From: Rhabdobacter roseus
Lineage (GTDB): Bacteria; Bacteroidota; Bacteroidia; Cytophagales; Spirosomataceae
NCBI RefSeq assembly: GCF_014202275.1
Contig: NZ_JACHGF010000004.1
Span: 504,463 to 568,462, forward strand
Direction: 5' to 3'
DNA length: 64,000 bases
The stretch's first letter is position 1, and each line of letters begins with the position of its first letter. Below are positions 1 to 9,834 of this stretch, piece after piece. The position numbers and the translations under genes are program-made. A model generated the notes under the pieces. That model was not told where the DNA came from. It saw only the letters and a program-made list of their open reading frames with translations, and searched no databases.

Positions 1-2125
1 TGGAGCGGGGCGTACGGCCAATGGGCGACTGATCCACCTCAATCACCTTGTCGATGTGCTCCAGGCCTTCGATGCTCTTGTAAGGGAGTGGCTCCCGGCG
101 CGAGCGGTAAAAGTGCTGGGTCAGGATGGGGAAGAGCGTTTCGTGGATGAGCGAAGACTTGCCGCTGCCGCTCACGCCCGTGATGCACAGCATAGTACCC
201 AGGGGTAGTTTAAGGGTCACGTTCTTGAGGTTGTGGCCCGTGCAGCCCTTAAGTACCAGCGTGTGGCCGTTGCCCTTGCGGCGCTGGGCAGGTACTTCGA
301 TGCCCCGCCGCCCGCTGAGGTAGTCGGAGGTGATGGTTCCGTTCTTCAGGAATTCTTCGGGGGTACCTTGGCCCACAATTTGTCCGCCGTGGCGACCGGC
401 ACCGGGGCCGATGTCCACGATGTAGTCAGAGGCCAGCATCATGTCCTTATCGTGCTCCACCACCAGTACGGTATTGCCGAGGTCGCGTAGGTTCTTAAGC
501 GACTGGATCAACCGGACGTTGTCGCGCTGGTGCAGGCCAATGCTGGGCTCATCCATGATGTAAAGTACCCCCGTGAGCTGGGTACCTATTTGGGTGGCAA
601 GGCGGATGCGTTGCGCCTCCCCGCCCGACAGCGTCCGGAGGGCGCGGTTGAGCGTGAGGTAGTCCAGGCCAACGTCGAGCAGGAACTTCACACGCTTCCG
701 GATTTCCTTAAGTACCTCATGAGCAATGAACCGCTGCCGCTCTTCGAGCCGCTCTTCCAGATCTACCAGCCAATCGGCCAGTTGCCGAATGTCCATTTCG
801 GCCAGCTGTGAAATATTTTTGGCGTCAAGCTTGAAGTGCAGCGACTCCTGCCGCAGGCGAGCGCCCTGGCAGTCGGGGCAGGTACGTACCACCAAAAAAT
901 CCTTCAGCCAGTCCTGGATCTTATCACTGCCGCTTTCCTGCTGGCGTTTCAGGAAGTTGATAATGCCGTCAAACTTCGTGTCCCACTCCGTGCCGGGGTA
1001 CTTTTTGGAAGGTACCGGGATGGCCTCGTCGCTGCCGTACAGCACTACCTTGATCGCCTCGGGCGGAAATTTTTCCAGCGGGGTACTTAGCGTAACTTTG
1101 TATTTCTTAAGAAGTACCTCCAGTTGCTTGAAAATCCAGGCTTCGCGGTACTCGCCCATGGGCGCTATACCGCCCCGACTGATGCTGAGCGACTTGTCCG
1201 GCATCACCGACTCCTCCGTAATTTCTTCCACCACGCCCAAGCCCTGGCAGGTAGGGCACCAGCCGTAGGGCGAGTTGAACGAGAAGCTGTTCGGGGCCGG
1301 ATCGTCGTAGCTAATGCCCGACTCGGGGTCCATGAGGTTTTGGGAGAAGTACTGCGCTACGCCGTCGGTACCCATTACCATCATGGCGCCTTTGCCCTGT
1401 TTGAGGGCCGTCGTGACCGACTGGCTCAAGCGGTAGCGCACCTGCGGGTCTTCGGCCTCGGGGTCCGGGACGAGGCGATCGATCACAATCTCGATGTCGT
1501 GTACCTTGTAGCGGTCGAGCTGCATTTTGGGTACAATGTCCTGCACGTCGCCATCTACCCGTACTTTGTTGTAGCCCAGGCGGGCAATCTGCACAAACAG
1601 CTCGCGGTAGTGGCCCTTGCGGCCCTTCACAACGGGGGCCAGCAGGGTCGTTTTCTGGCCCTGAAACTGGGAGAGGATCTGGGCGATGATCTGGTCCTGC
1701 GACTGCTTCACCATGCGGCGGCCCGTCACGTACGAAAACGCCTCACCCGCCCTTGCGTATAGTAGTCTAAGGAAGTCGTAAATTTCCGTTACGGTACCTA
1801 CCGTTGAGCGGGGGTTGCGCGAGGTCGTTTTTTGTTCAATGCTAATCACCGGCGACAGGCCGCTGATCTTGTCTACGTCGGGGCGTTCCATTTCGCCAAT
1901 AAAGCCACGGGCGTAGGCCGAAAAGCTCTCCATGTAGCGGCGTTGCCCTTCGGCGTAGATGGTGTCGAAGGCCAGGGAGGATTTTCCGCTCCCGCTGATG
2001 CCCGTTACAACAACGAGCTTATTACGGGGTATTTCAACGTCAATATTCTTGAGATTATGCTCACGGGCGCCCTGTACTTCAATCCGGTCGTAGCCCGTAA
2101 GGTCAATGTCGTTCAGTGGTTTCAA
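1..2125 (-). CDS. uvrA: UvrA, excinuclease ABC subunit A (3' end outside window)
   Basis: DNA-damage recognition ATPase of UvrABC nucleotide excision repair. About 708 residues are visible of a family that is usually near 940-950. Translating the reverse strand gives [11 protein letters not shown], first Walker [10 protein letters not shown] at residues 42-50, the zinc-module pairs CPTC and CPDC, the ABC signature [12 protein letters not shown], the Walker B region MDEPSIGLH, a second Walker [10 protein letters not shown] near residue 652 and the motif [12 protein letters not shown] just before the edge. No ATG lies between the upstream in-frame stop (2179-2177) and the conserved start of the protein. 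The best start is TTG at 2125-2123, giving [17 protein letters not shown]. Function is certain; the exact start is inferred. Confidence 0.96.
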   Translation of the reverse strand, partial: MKPLNDIDLTGYDRIEVQGAREHNLKNIDVEIPRNKLVVVTGISGSGKSSLAFDTIYAEGQRRYMESFSAYARGFIGEMERPDVDKISGLSPVISIEQKTTSRNPRSTVGTVTEIYDFLRLLYARAGEAFSYVTGRRMVKQSQDQIIAQILSQFQGQKTTLLAPVVKGRKGHYRELFVQIARLGYNKVRVDGDVQDIVPKMQLDRYKVHDIEIVIDRLVPDPEAEDPQVRYRLSQSVTTALKQGKGAMMVMGTDGVAQYFSQNLMDPESGISYDDPAPNSFSFNSPYGWCPTCQGLGVVEEITEESVMPDKSLSISRGGIAPMGEYREAWIFKQLEVLLKKYKVTLSTPLEKFPPEAIKVVLYGSDEAIPVPSKKYPGTEWDTKFDGIINFLKRQQESGSDKIQDWLKDFLVVRTCPDCQGARLRQESLHFKLDAKNISQLAEMDIRQLADWLVDLEERLEERQRFIAHEVLKEIRKRVKFLLDVGLDYLTLNRALRTLSGGEAQRIRLATQIGTQLTGVLYIMDEPSIGLHQRDNVRLIQSLKNLRDLGNTVLVVEHDKDMMLASDYIVDIGPGAGRHGGQIVGQGTPEEFLKNGTITSDYLSGRRGIEVPAQRRKGNGHTLVLKGCTGHNLKNVTLKLPLGTMLCITGVSGSGKSSLIHETLFPILTQHFYRSRREPLPYKSIEGLEHIDKVIEVDQSPIGRTPRS

Positions 2126-2457
2126 TGGTACTTTGGGTAGATGTAGGTAAAGAACCGGTAAAGGAAATCTATTTTTTTAAAACGGCAAAAAGCCAGGTTG
2201 AGTTCGGCCCGAGTACCGCTTTCAAGCCTCCGTAGGATCATTCTTTTTTGGGGCCTGCTCCAGGTACCTTTTTTAAAAAAACGGCTCCATTTGCTTGTAG
2301 ACAAGGTGTAGTTATCCGTATACTAAGAATGTTACTATTTGGAGAAATATTTTTATTATGAAATGCTAGTTATGATTTTTTTATCGTGTACATTTCATGG
2401 CAATTTTTCCTGATTGCACCCCCAAATCTATCCAATTATTCAACCTTCAACTACTCT
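2126..2457. other. Divergent intergenic region between uvrA and susC
   Basis: 332 bases, AT-rich in its second half, separating two divergently transcribed genes, so it should hold both promoters. I could not find a convincing TTTG-N19/20-TAnnTTTG pair for either direction. TACTATTTGG near 2332 is only a loose match. Short open frames here look like chance. Confidence 0.5.
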
Positions 2458-5400
2458 ATGTGTATGATGAGAATTGTACGAAATGCAGCCCGATGGGCTG
2501 TACTTACCGTGCTGGTATTGAGTGCAGTACTAGCGCAGGCGCAAGAACGCCGCGTGACCGGCCAAATAACTACCTCCTCGGAAAACCAGGGGCTGCCGGG
2601 TGCCAACGTACAGGTGAAAGGCACGACGATCGGTACTGTAACGGATGCCGACGGAAATTACTCCCTCACGGTACCGGGGAACAACGCGGTACTGGTCTTT
2701 TCTTCCATTGGTTTCATGAAGCAGGAAGTGACGGTAGGAAGCCAGAGCGTGATTAACATTTCCCTGAGCGACGACGTAAAAAGTCTGAGTGAAGTCATCG
2801 TAACGGGGTACGGCACGCAGTCGAAGCGGGATATTACCGGTGCCGTATCGACCATTGACGTGAAGCAGGCGCTGGCCGTGCCCGCCACCAACCTGGCCCA
2901 GGCCATGCAGGGACGCGTGGCCGGCGTGAACGTCTCCAACGACAACTCGCCCGGTGGGGGCGTCATGGTGCGTATCCGGGGCTTTGGTACCATCAACGAC
3001 AACTCGCCGCTCTACGTGATCGACGGTACGCCTACCAAAGGTAGCTTGAACTCGCTCAACCTCAATGACATTGAGTCGATGCAGGTACTTAAGGATGCGT
3101 CGGCTGCCTCCATCTACGGAGCCCGGGCGGGAAATGGGGTAGTTATCATTACCACCAAAAAAGGCAAAGCCGGCAAACCCAAGCTGACCTACGATACCTA
3201 CTACGGCACGCAGAGCGCCTGGCGCGGACTGGATCTGTTGAATACCCAGGAGTACGCCAACGTACTGTGGCGGTCACGGATTAACGCCCTGAATACGCTG
3301 GTAAACGGCGTAGCTACGCCCAATGCGGGGCAGTCGGGCTTGGTTTATCCCAGCAACGCGCAGTTTGGGAACGGAGCCACGCCCGTCATTCCGGACTACA
3401 TCATCCCCGGAGGAGCCAAAGAGGGTGACCCTCGCGCCGATCCCAGCCGCTACGTTTATGATCCCTTTAATCCCAGCAGTCGCTACCTGATTAGCCGCGC
3501 CAACAAGGAAGGGACCGATTGGTTTGGCGAAATGTTCAATCCCGCGCCCATCCAGAACCACCAGCTGGGAGTATCGGGTGGCAACGAAAACGGCCGCTAC
3601 GCCATGTCGCTCAACCTTTTCGATCAGAGGGGTATTATGCAATACACCTACTACAAGCGGTACTCACTGCGGGCCAATACGGAGTTTAACGTCACCAGCC
3701 GGGTACGGGTAGGAGAGAATTTCCAGGTGGCACTCGACGAGCGCGTAGGCCAAACCAACGGCAACCAGAATGAATCCAACCCCATTTCGTTTGCCTTCCG
3801 GATCCAACCCATCATTCCCGTTCGGGACATCATGGGCAACTACGCCGGTACTTCCGGCCCCGACCTGGACAACTCCCGGAACCCCATTGCAGAGCTGTGG
3901 CGCAACAAAGACAACGTAGGCCGCAACGTCCGGCTGTTTGGCAATGCCTACGCCGAAGTAGACATTGCCAAAAACCTGACGGCCCGCACGCAGTTTGGAG
4001 TAGACTATAACCTCTACAACATGCGGTCGTACCGCGCCGTGGATCTGGAGTCGTCCGAAAATGCGGGCGCTAACCAGCTGGACCAAACCAACAACTACGA
4101 GTGGACCTGGACCTGGTACAATACCCTAACCTACAAAACAAGCTTCCTGGACGATCGGCTAAGCTTCAGCGTGCTGGCCGGTACCGAGTCCATCAAAAGT
4201 TTTTGGGAACAATTTACGGCCCGTCGCCAGCGCTTTGCCTCCGACGACATCGAAAACAGGTACCTGGACGCCGGGAACCCCGGTACGTCGGTCAACTCCG
4301 GTACCGCCGCCGACTGGCGGCTGGCTTCGGAGTTTGCCAAGGCCAACTTCTCTTTTAATGATAAGTACCTGTTGGATCTGACGGTCCGCCGCGACCGCTC
4401 CTCCCGCTTTGCCGAGGCGTTCCGGATTGCGTACTTTCCCGCCGTATCGGCCGGGTGGCGTATTTCCAACGAGGGCTTCATGAAAGGAATCAGCTGGCTC
4501 GACGACCTGAAGATCCGGGCGGCCTGGGGACAAACCGGTAATCAGGAGATCGGAAACTACAACCCCTTCGGGATTTTTGGGACCAATGCAGCCCAGAATT
4601 TCTACGACCTCAACGGCGCTAATACTTCGTCGGTACAAGGCTACGATCGCTTCCAGTTTGCCAACCCCCGCGCCAAGTGGGAAACAACTACCTCCACTGA
4701 CCTAGGCTTTGATGCCGTGCTGCTGCGAGGAAAAGTAGACCTAAACTTCGACTGGTTCAACCGCCGTACTTCCGACATGCTCTTCCGGCCCGATGTACAG
4801 CGTACGCAAGGGGTAGCCACCGTACCGTTCCAGAATATTGGAGAAATGGTGAATAAAGGCGTTGAGCTGGGGCTTAACTACAACGGAAGCAGCCTCAACG
4901 GGGATCTGCGGTATTCTGTGGGGGCCAATATCTCTACCTACCGCAACCAGGTCGTTGCCCTTACCGGCGATCCGGCCACGCAGTACTTTGGTTTTACCAC
5001 GCGCCTCCCGGCCATGAGCGTAACCCAGGCCGGGCAGCCCATCGGCTCCTTCTTTGGCTATGTTATTGATGGTTTTATTAATACCGACGAAGAAGGTACC
5101 CGCCTGCCGGCGCAGTTTGGCGGCGGTGTGAACAACAAAGCCGGTAACTTTAAGTTTGTGGATGTGAACGGCGACGGCATCATCAACGCCAGTGACCGCA
5201 CCATCATTGGTACTCCTCACCCTGACTTCAGCTACGGGATCAACGTGAGCGTCAGCTACAAAGCCTTCCGGTTGGATCTGTTCGGCCAGGGTGTACAGGG
5301 CAACCAGATCTTCAACTATGTGCGCTACTGGACCGACTTCCCCACCTTCGGGGGAAACCGCAGCAAACGGATGCTGAACGAGTCGTGGGAGCCCGGCAAA

Positions 5401-5733
5401 ACGGACGCCAAACTACCCATACTGCGCTCCAACGACGTTGTGTCGAGCCAGCCTTCCACCTACTACCTGGAAGATGGCTCGTACATGCGCCTCAAGAACG
5501 TTCAGCTGACCTACACCATCCCGACCAAGATTCTGTCGAAAGTAGGTTTAGGGCAGGCCTCGGTCTACCTGCAAGGCCAAAACTGGCTGACCTTTACCAA
5601 ATATACGGGCCTGGATCCGGAGATTAACCTGCGCAACTCCAGCGGTACCGATCAGGACCGTCAGATTGGCGTCGATGAAGGTGCTTACCCGGCTTACCGG
5701 GCTACGTTGGTAGGCTTGAGCCTCAGTTTCTGA
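2458..5733 (+). CDS. SusC/RagA-family TonB-dependent outer-membrane receptor
   Basis: Outer-membrane beta-barrel that works with a SusD lipoprotein to import oligosaccharides or other bulky nutrients using TonB energy. About 1,090 residues, normal for the family. A signal peptide (MMRIVRN... then a hydrophobic run ending AQAQ) is followed by a carboxypeptidase-regulatory-like domain (RRVTGQITT to about residue 110), the SusC-type box SEVIVTGYGTQSKRDITGAVSTI, a plug, and a barrel ending in the aromatic LVGLSLSF. ATGs at 2458, 2464 and 2467 are all possible starts; any gives a sound signal peptide, while upstream codons would put about 25 unlikely residues in front. The SusD partner follows after 44 bases. 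No sugar-active enzyme is in the same unit, so the substrate is unknown. Confidence 0.95.
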   Translation: MCMMRIVRNAARWAVLTVLVLSAVLAQAQERRVTGQITTSSENQGLPGANVQVKGTTIGTVTDADGNYSLTVPGNNAVLVFSSIGFMKQEVTVGSQSVINISLSDDVKSLSEVIVTGYGTQSKRDITGAVSTIDVKQALAVPATNLAQAMQGRVAGVNVSNDNSPGGGVMVRIRGFGTINDNSPLYVIDGTPTKGSLNSLNLNDIESMQVLKDASAASIYGARAGNGVVIITTKKGKAGKPKLTYDTYYGTQSAWRGLDLLNTQEYANVLWRSRINALNTLVNGVATPNAGQSGLVYPSNAQFGNGATPVIPDYIIPGGAKEGDPRADPSRYVYDPFNPSSRYLISRANKEGTDWFGEMFNPAPIQNHQLGVSGGNENGRYAMSLNLFDQRGIMQYTYYKRYSLRANTEFNVTSRVRVGENFQVALDERVGQTNGNQNESNPISFAFRIQPIIPVRDIMGNYAGTSGPDLDNSRNPIAELWRNKDNVGRNVRLFGNAYAEVDIAKNLTARTQFGVDYNLYNMRSYRAVDLESSENAGANQLDQTNNYEWTWTWYNTLTYKTSFLDDRLSFSVLAGTESIKSFWEQFTARRQRFASDDIENRYLDAGNPGTSVNSGTAADWRLASEFAKANFSFNDKYLLDLTVRRDRSSRFAEAFRIAYFPAVSAGWRISNEGFMKGISWLDDLKIRAAWGQTGNQEIGNYNPFGIFGTNAAQNFYDLNGANTSSVQGYDRFQFANPRAKWETTTSTDLGFDAVLLRGKVDLNFDWFNRRTSDMLFRPDVQRTQGVATVPFQNIGEMVNKGVELGLNYNGSSLNGDLRYSVGANISTYRNQVVALTGDPATQYFGFTTRLPAMSVTQAGQPIGSFFGYVIDGFINTDEEGTRLPAQFGGGVNNKAGNFKFVDVNGDGIINASDRTIIGTPHPDFSYGINVSVSYKAFRLDLFGQGVQGNQIFNYVRYWTDFPTFGGNRSKRMLNESWEPGKTDAKLPILRSNDVVSSQPSTYYLEDGSYMRLKNVQLTYTIPTKILSKVGLGQASVYLQGQNWLTFTKYTGLDPEINLRNSSGTDQDRQIGVDEGAYPAYRATLVGLSLSF

Positions 5734-5777
5734 TTGGTAAGGGTGGATGATTTTAACGTATCAAAAGAAAGACAACG

Positions 5778-7502
5778 ATGAAAAAAGTATTCATACTAGT
5801 AAGCTTATTTTACTTTGGACTGGCTACTTCCTGTAGCGACAAGTTTTTGGAAGTAAAACCCAAAGCGGCGCTCTCGCTCGAAACCCTGAAAAACCGCGCG
5901 GGCATCAACTACCTCCTGACGGGAGCCTACTCGCTGGTAGACGGCGTAGGAGCCGGTACTACCTCCTGGCACGGCTCGGCCGACAACTGGATCTACGGAA
6001 GCGTGGCCGCCGACGACGCCTACAAGGGTACCATTGCCGGTGACCAACCCGAGATTTCGCTGATTGAGCAAAAGCTCATTCAGCCCGACAACGGACACTT
6101 CCGGGGCAAGTGGCAGGCCGTGTACGACGGCGTGGCCCGTGCCAACGACGTGTTACTGCTGGTGGACCAGATCGCGGAGCTATCCGACGTTGAAAAGGTG
6201 CAGATCAAGGCGCAGGCGCGGTTTCTGCGGGGGCATTTTCACTTTGAAGCTAAAAAAACCTGGAACATGGTACCCTACATCGACGAGACAGTGTACAACC
6301 CCGACGACCTGAACAGCACCAAAGTACCCAACGACAAGGACATCTGGCCTAATATCGAAGCCGACTTCAAATATGCCCTTGATAACCTGCCCGAAACCCA
6401 AACCCAAAAGGGCCGCGCTACTAAGTGGGCCGCGGCGGCTATGTTGGGCAAAGCGTACCTGTTTCAGCGGAAGTGGGCCGAGGCCAAGGCACAGTTTGAC
6501 GCCATCGTCAACAGTGGCCGCTACAGCCTCGTGGCGCGGTACAGCGACAACTTCCGGGCCGCTACCAACAACAACGCCGAGGCTATCTTTGAGGTGCAGC
6601 ACTCCGTGAACGACGGAGCCCCCGGCGGCGAAAACGGGAACCAAGGCGCTACCCTCAACTACCCCTACGGCGGTGGCGGCGTAACGACCTGCTGTGGTTT
6701 TTATCAACCCAGCCAAAACCTGGTAAATGCCTTCAAGACGCAAAACGGGCTCCCGCTTTTTGATACCTTCAACAATTCGGACGTTAAAAACGACCAGAAC
6801 ATCGAAGTAACGCAGCCCTTCACGCCCGACGCCGGAGAACTTGATCCCCGCCTCGACCACACCGTGGGGCGCCGGGGAATTCCTTTCCTGGATTGGGGCG
6901 TGCATCCGGGTAAGGCCTACGTGCGCGACCAGGCCTACGGCGGGCCTTACTCACCCCGCAAGCACCTGATGTACCGCTCCGATGTAGGTACCAATACTTT
7001 TTCGGGAAACCCCCGCTTGAATGCCAACAACTACCGCATGGTACGCTACGCGCACGTACTGCTGATGCTGGCCGAGTGTGAGGTAGAGCTGGGCAACCTG
7101 GCGCGGGCGCGGGAGCTGGTAAACCAGGTACGTCGCCGGGCGGCTAATCCGGATGGATTCGTGAAAAACGCCAACGGTAGCAACGCCGCCAACTACGTAA
7201 TCAGCGAGTATGGTGCAGGCGACAGCGCCTTCAGCAACGCTGAAAATGCCCGCAAAGCGGTCCGTTTTGAAACCCGCATAGAGTTAGGGATGGAAGGGCA
7301 CCGCTTCTTCGACCTGGTACGCTGGGGCTTGGCCGATCAGGTTTTGAATGCCTACTATGCCGTCGAGAAAGCCAAGCGGACCTACTTCAACGGGGTGGCG
7401 TTTACCAAAGGTAAGCACGAGTACTACCCCATTCCGCTCCAGGAAATTGTGAACTCACAGGCAGCAGGCAAAGCTACCCTGAAACAAAATCCGGGGTACT
7501 AG
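5778..7502 (+). CDS. SusD/RagB-family nutrient-binding outer-membrane lipoprotein
   Basis: Surface lipoprotein that caps the SusC barrel and binds the incoming nutrient. 574 residues. The N-terminus is a lipoprotein signal with lipobox LATSC (Cys near residue 19), followed by SDKFLEVKPKAAL, a classic SusD opening. The body has the helical TPR-like pattern (AQARFLRGHFHFEAKKTW, ARELVNQVRRRAANP) and the C-terminal family signature ETRIELGMEGHRFFDLVRWG. It lies 44 bases after the SusC gene and is followed by a strong terminator, so the two form a self-contained operon. Confidence 0.95.
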   Translation: MKKVFILVSLFYFGLATSCSDKFLEVKPKAALSLETLKNRAGINYLLTGAYSLVDGVGAGTTSWHGSADNWIYGSVAADDAYKGTIAGDQPEISLIEQKLIQPDNGHFRGKWQAVYDGVARANDVLLLVDQIAELSDVEKVQIKAQARFLRGHFHFEAKKTWNMVPYIDETVYNPDDLNSTKVPNDKDIWPNIEADFKYALDNLPETQTQKGRATKWAAAAMLGKAYLFQRKWAEAKAQFDAIVNSGRYSLVARYSDNFRAATNNNAEAIFEVQHSVNDGAPGGENGNQGATLNYPYGGGGVTTCCGFYQPSQNLVNAFKTQNGLPLFDTFNNSDVKNDQNIEVTQPFTPDAGELDPRLDHTVGRRGIPFLDWGVHPGKAYVRDQAYGGPYSPRKHLMYRSDVGTNTFSGNPRLNANNYRMVRYAHVLLMLAECEVELGNLARARELVNQVRRRAANPDGFVKNANGSNAANYVISEYGAGDSAFSNAENARKAVRFETRIELGMEGHRFFDLVRWGLADQVLNAYYAVEKAKRTYFNGVAFTKGKHEYYPIPLQEIVNSQAAGKATLKQNPGY

Positions 7503-7524
7503 TCTCCTTTATTTCACGAAGTAA

Positions 7525-7569
7525 CTACGCCGCCGCCGCTCCCTTGGGAGGGCGGCGGCGTAGTTTTTT
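7525..7569 (+). terminator. Rho-independent terminator of the susCD operon
   Basis: Perfect 13-base arms CTACGCCGCCGCC (7525-7537) and GGCGGCGGCGTAG (7551-7563), with a further inner CTCCC/GGGAG pairing, followed at once by TTTTTT. It sits 22 bases after the susD stop. Confidence 0.93.
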
Positions 7570-7685
7570 ATAAACCTTTTACTAAAAAAAACTAAAAAGC
7601 AAGAGATGAGCACTATGCAGGCATACTTTTTTAGAAGTTTTTTTTCGTTCCTAAACCAAAAGAAAGAATCCAAAAAAGAAACTCC

Positions 7686-7907
7686 ATGTTCAAGAACCCA
7701 CTTTTCGCGCTCGGCTTCGTGACGTTGTTCTTAGTCATTTATACCGTACTGGGGCATTGGGATACCAATCACAGCCTGGTCACGGTCATGTTTATTTTTT
7801 CGCCGTTCTTGATGATTTGGCTCGTGTATACGGTACTTCGCTACGGAGAGCCTTCCGAGCGTACCTTCGACGAGTACTTCTACGATGACGTCGACATCAA
7901 ATCCTAG
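7686..7907 (+). CDS. Small two-helix membrane protein, unknown function
   Basis: 73 residues. Two hydrophobic segments (about residues 6-22 and 31-48) are followed by an acidic cytoplasmic-looking tail, EPSERTFDEYFYDDVDIKS. I do not recognise a named family, though short proteins of this layout are common in Cytophagales. It is an isolated + strand gene after the susCD terminator and ends 16 bases from the convergent yigZ. The upstream 7570-7685 stretch is AT-rich. Coding status is supported by GC-type codon use and a sensible hydrophobic pattern; function is open. Confidence 0.7.
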   Translation: MFKNPLFALGFVTLFLVIYTVLGHWDTNHSLVTVMFIFSPFLMIWLVYTVLRYGEPSERTFDEYFYDDVDIKS

Positions 7908-7923
7908 CCCAAGTACCCCCTTT

Positions 7924-8535
7924 CTACGAGGGCAGGTAGGTACATTCCAGTCCTACTATTTTTTCGCACGCCTCCGCAAAACGCTCCACGAGCGTCTTGC
8001 GTACCTCCACCTGCATCCGGCAATTGAGTTCAAACTGCTGCTCGAGCACGGGTAGTTCCATGTCTTTCACCAGCCGCATGGCGTCGTTCATGTGTGCGTA
8101 CGTAAACGAAAGCTCGTACCGGTCGTAGAGGTACTTGACCACCACCGTGGCCTGGTCCAGCGCCTGCTCCGTGGCCGTTTTGTACGCATGAATTAGCCCC
8201 GGCACCCCCAGCAAAGTACCCCCAAAGTACCTCACCACCACCACCAGGACGTTCGTCAGATCCCGCGAGTAGAGGGTGTTCAGGATGGGCCGCCCCGCCG
8301 AGCCGGAGGGCTCGCCGTCGTCGTTGGCGCGGTAGTGGGTACGATCCAGCCCCAGCCGGTAGGCGTAGCAATGATGCACCGCCTTGGGGTGCAACTCCCG
8401 GAGCTGAGCCAGCAGTGGACGGGTGTCGGCCTCGGAGCGAATAGGGTAGGCAAAAGCAAAAAATTTACTGCCTCGATCTTTAAAGTACCCCTCTGAGGTA
8501 CTTTCGAGGGTCCGATACGAGTCGTCAAAGAGCAC
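7924..8535 (-). CDS. yigZ: YigZ/IMPACT-family protein
   Basis: 203 residues, the usual length of bacterial YigZ. The N-terminal IMPACT (UPF0029) domain shows the family core: FFAFAYPIRS, HHCYAYRLG, NDDGEPSGSAGRPIL and VRYFGGTLLGVPGLI. A C-terminal ferredoxin-like half follows. Members are linked to translation or stress control in eukaryotes (IMPACT binds GCN1), while the bacterial role is poorly defined. The start at 8535 overlaps the end of the upstream MFS gene by 11 bases, so the two are co-transcribed. Confidence 0.93.
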   Translation of the reverse strand: MLFDDSYRTLESTSEGYFKDRGSKFFAFAYPIRSEADTRPLLAQLRELHPKAVHHCYAYRLGLDRTHYRANDDGEPSGSAGRPILNTLYSRDLTNVLVVVVRYFGGTLLGVPGLIHAYKTATEQALDQATVVVKYLYDRYELSFTYAHMNDAMRLVKDMELPVLEQQFELNCRMQVEVRKTLVERFAEACEKIVGLECTYLPS

Positions 8536-9715
8536 GGTTGGCGGTTCGGTTTTGTCTTAAAATGAGCACGGCATAGACCAGCGCTACCAGCGCCAGGGCG
8601 GCATTCACCCCGAAAGCCAGCGGTAGATTGCGGGCGTCGTTGGCGTAGATTTCGGCCGAAAGGTACGCACCCAGTCCAATGCCTGCTTCCATGGCAATGT
8701 ACATGGTAGCCATGGCGCGGCCGCGGTTGTGCTCGTAGCTCAGGTCTACGGTCCAGGCCGTCAGGATGGGCGAGAGTATGCCGGTAGCAAAGCCAAAAAA
8801 AACCGCTCCCGTAAAAAACAGAAAGGTAGTAGTGGCGTAGGCCGTGAAGAGCATGGCGATGATGAGCATGGAGCAGCCCACAATCACTACGCCCACGCGC
8901 CCGTGGCGGTCGGACAGTTTACCGGCCACCAGCCGGATCACCAGCGACGTAAGGGTGTAGATGAGGAAGTAGATACCGTAGTTTTTCAGGCCCAGGTACG
9001 CGCTGAAATCGGGGATGAGCGTGAGCACCGCCCCAAAGCTAAAGTACGTCAGCAGCATCACCAGCGACGGAGCCAACACGCTGGGCTCGAATACGTCCCG
9101 CCAGGTAATCCGGAACGCATCGACTGACAGCCGCCGCGAAGACCGGGGCAGGGTTTCTTTCATATTGGCCAAAATACCAATCGACAGAAAAGCCAAAAAC
9201 GACGAGGTGTAGAACAGGGCGTTGAGCGAAAAGTGCTGCGCCACCCAGCTCCCCAACGCGGGCCCCAGCGCCGCCCCCATGCTGACGCTCACCCCGTAGA
9301 TCCCCAGTGCCTCACCCCGGCGGTGCGCCGGCACGATGTCGGCCACGTAGGCAGCCGTGCCCGTAGGCTTGAAGCCCGTGGAGAAGCCGTGCACCAGCCG
9401 CAGCGCCAGAAAGGGCATGACGGTTGTGAAAATAGGATACAAAAAGCCGCACACAAAACACACCAACGACCCGAAGGCCATGACGGGTACCCGCCCGACG
9501 CGGTCGGTGAGGCGGCCACTGAACGGGCGCGACAGCCCGGCTGTGAGCGTAAACAAGCTAATGATAAATCCCTTGTACTCGGCACCGCCCATGCTGGTGA
9601 GGTAGCGGGGGAGCTCCGGAATGAGCATGTTGAAGCTGGCAAAAAACAGAAATGAACTGAGGCTGAGTAACCAGAAGGGCAGCGTGAAGATGCGGGTGGG
9701 AGCGGTATTTTGCAT
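8525..9715 (-). CDS. Major facilitator superfamily transporter
   Basis: Inner-membrane secondary transporter, about 396 residues with roughly 12 hydrophobic segments. The MFS loop 2-3 signature appears as GRLTDRVGRVPVMAFGS, and a second half-signature as GKLSDRHGRVGVVIVG. A family of drug-efflux-like carriers fits best, but the substrate cannot be told. I chose the ATG at 9715 (MQNTAPTRIF); an upstream ATG at 9730 would add five residues only. TATTTTTG, a good -7 element, lies just ahead of 9715 on this strand, which also favours the downstream start. Confidence 0.9.
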   Translation of the reverse strand: MQNTAPTRIFTLPFWLLSLSSFLFFASFNMLIPELPRYLTSMGGAEYKGFIISLFTLTAGLSRPFSGRLTDRVGRVPVMAFGSLVCFVCGFLYPIFTTVMPFLALRLVHGFSTGFKPTGTAAYVADIVPAHRRGEALGIYGVSVSMGAALGPALGSWVAQHFSLNALFYTSSFLAFLSIGILANMKETLPRSSRRLSVDAFRITWRDVFEPSVLAPSLVMLLTYFSFGAVLTLIPDFSAYLGLKNYGIYFLIYTLTSLVIRLVAGKLSDRHGRVGVVIVGCSMLIIAMLFTAYATTTFLFFTGAVFFGFATGILSPILTAWTVDLSYEHNRGRAMATMYIAMEAGIGLGAYLSAEIYANDARNLPLAFGVNAALALVALVYAVLILRQNRTANRAL

Positions 9716-9834
9716 CGCGCAAAAATACAACTAACTTGGCAGAAACTTAGGAATAATTCACGATATAGTTCTACGAACTACCTCGCCGCCGGGAGCTTAG
9801 GCCACCGCCGGAGAAAGGAGCCAGCAAAGGAGAT

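Noticed and set aside
126..2140. Several plus-strand open frames of 60-212 codons
   Set aside because: They are antisense to uvrA, whose minus-strand translation has all family motifs.
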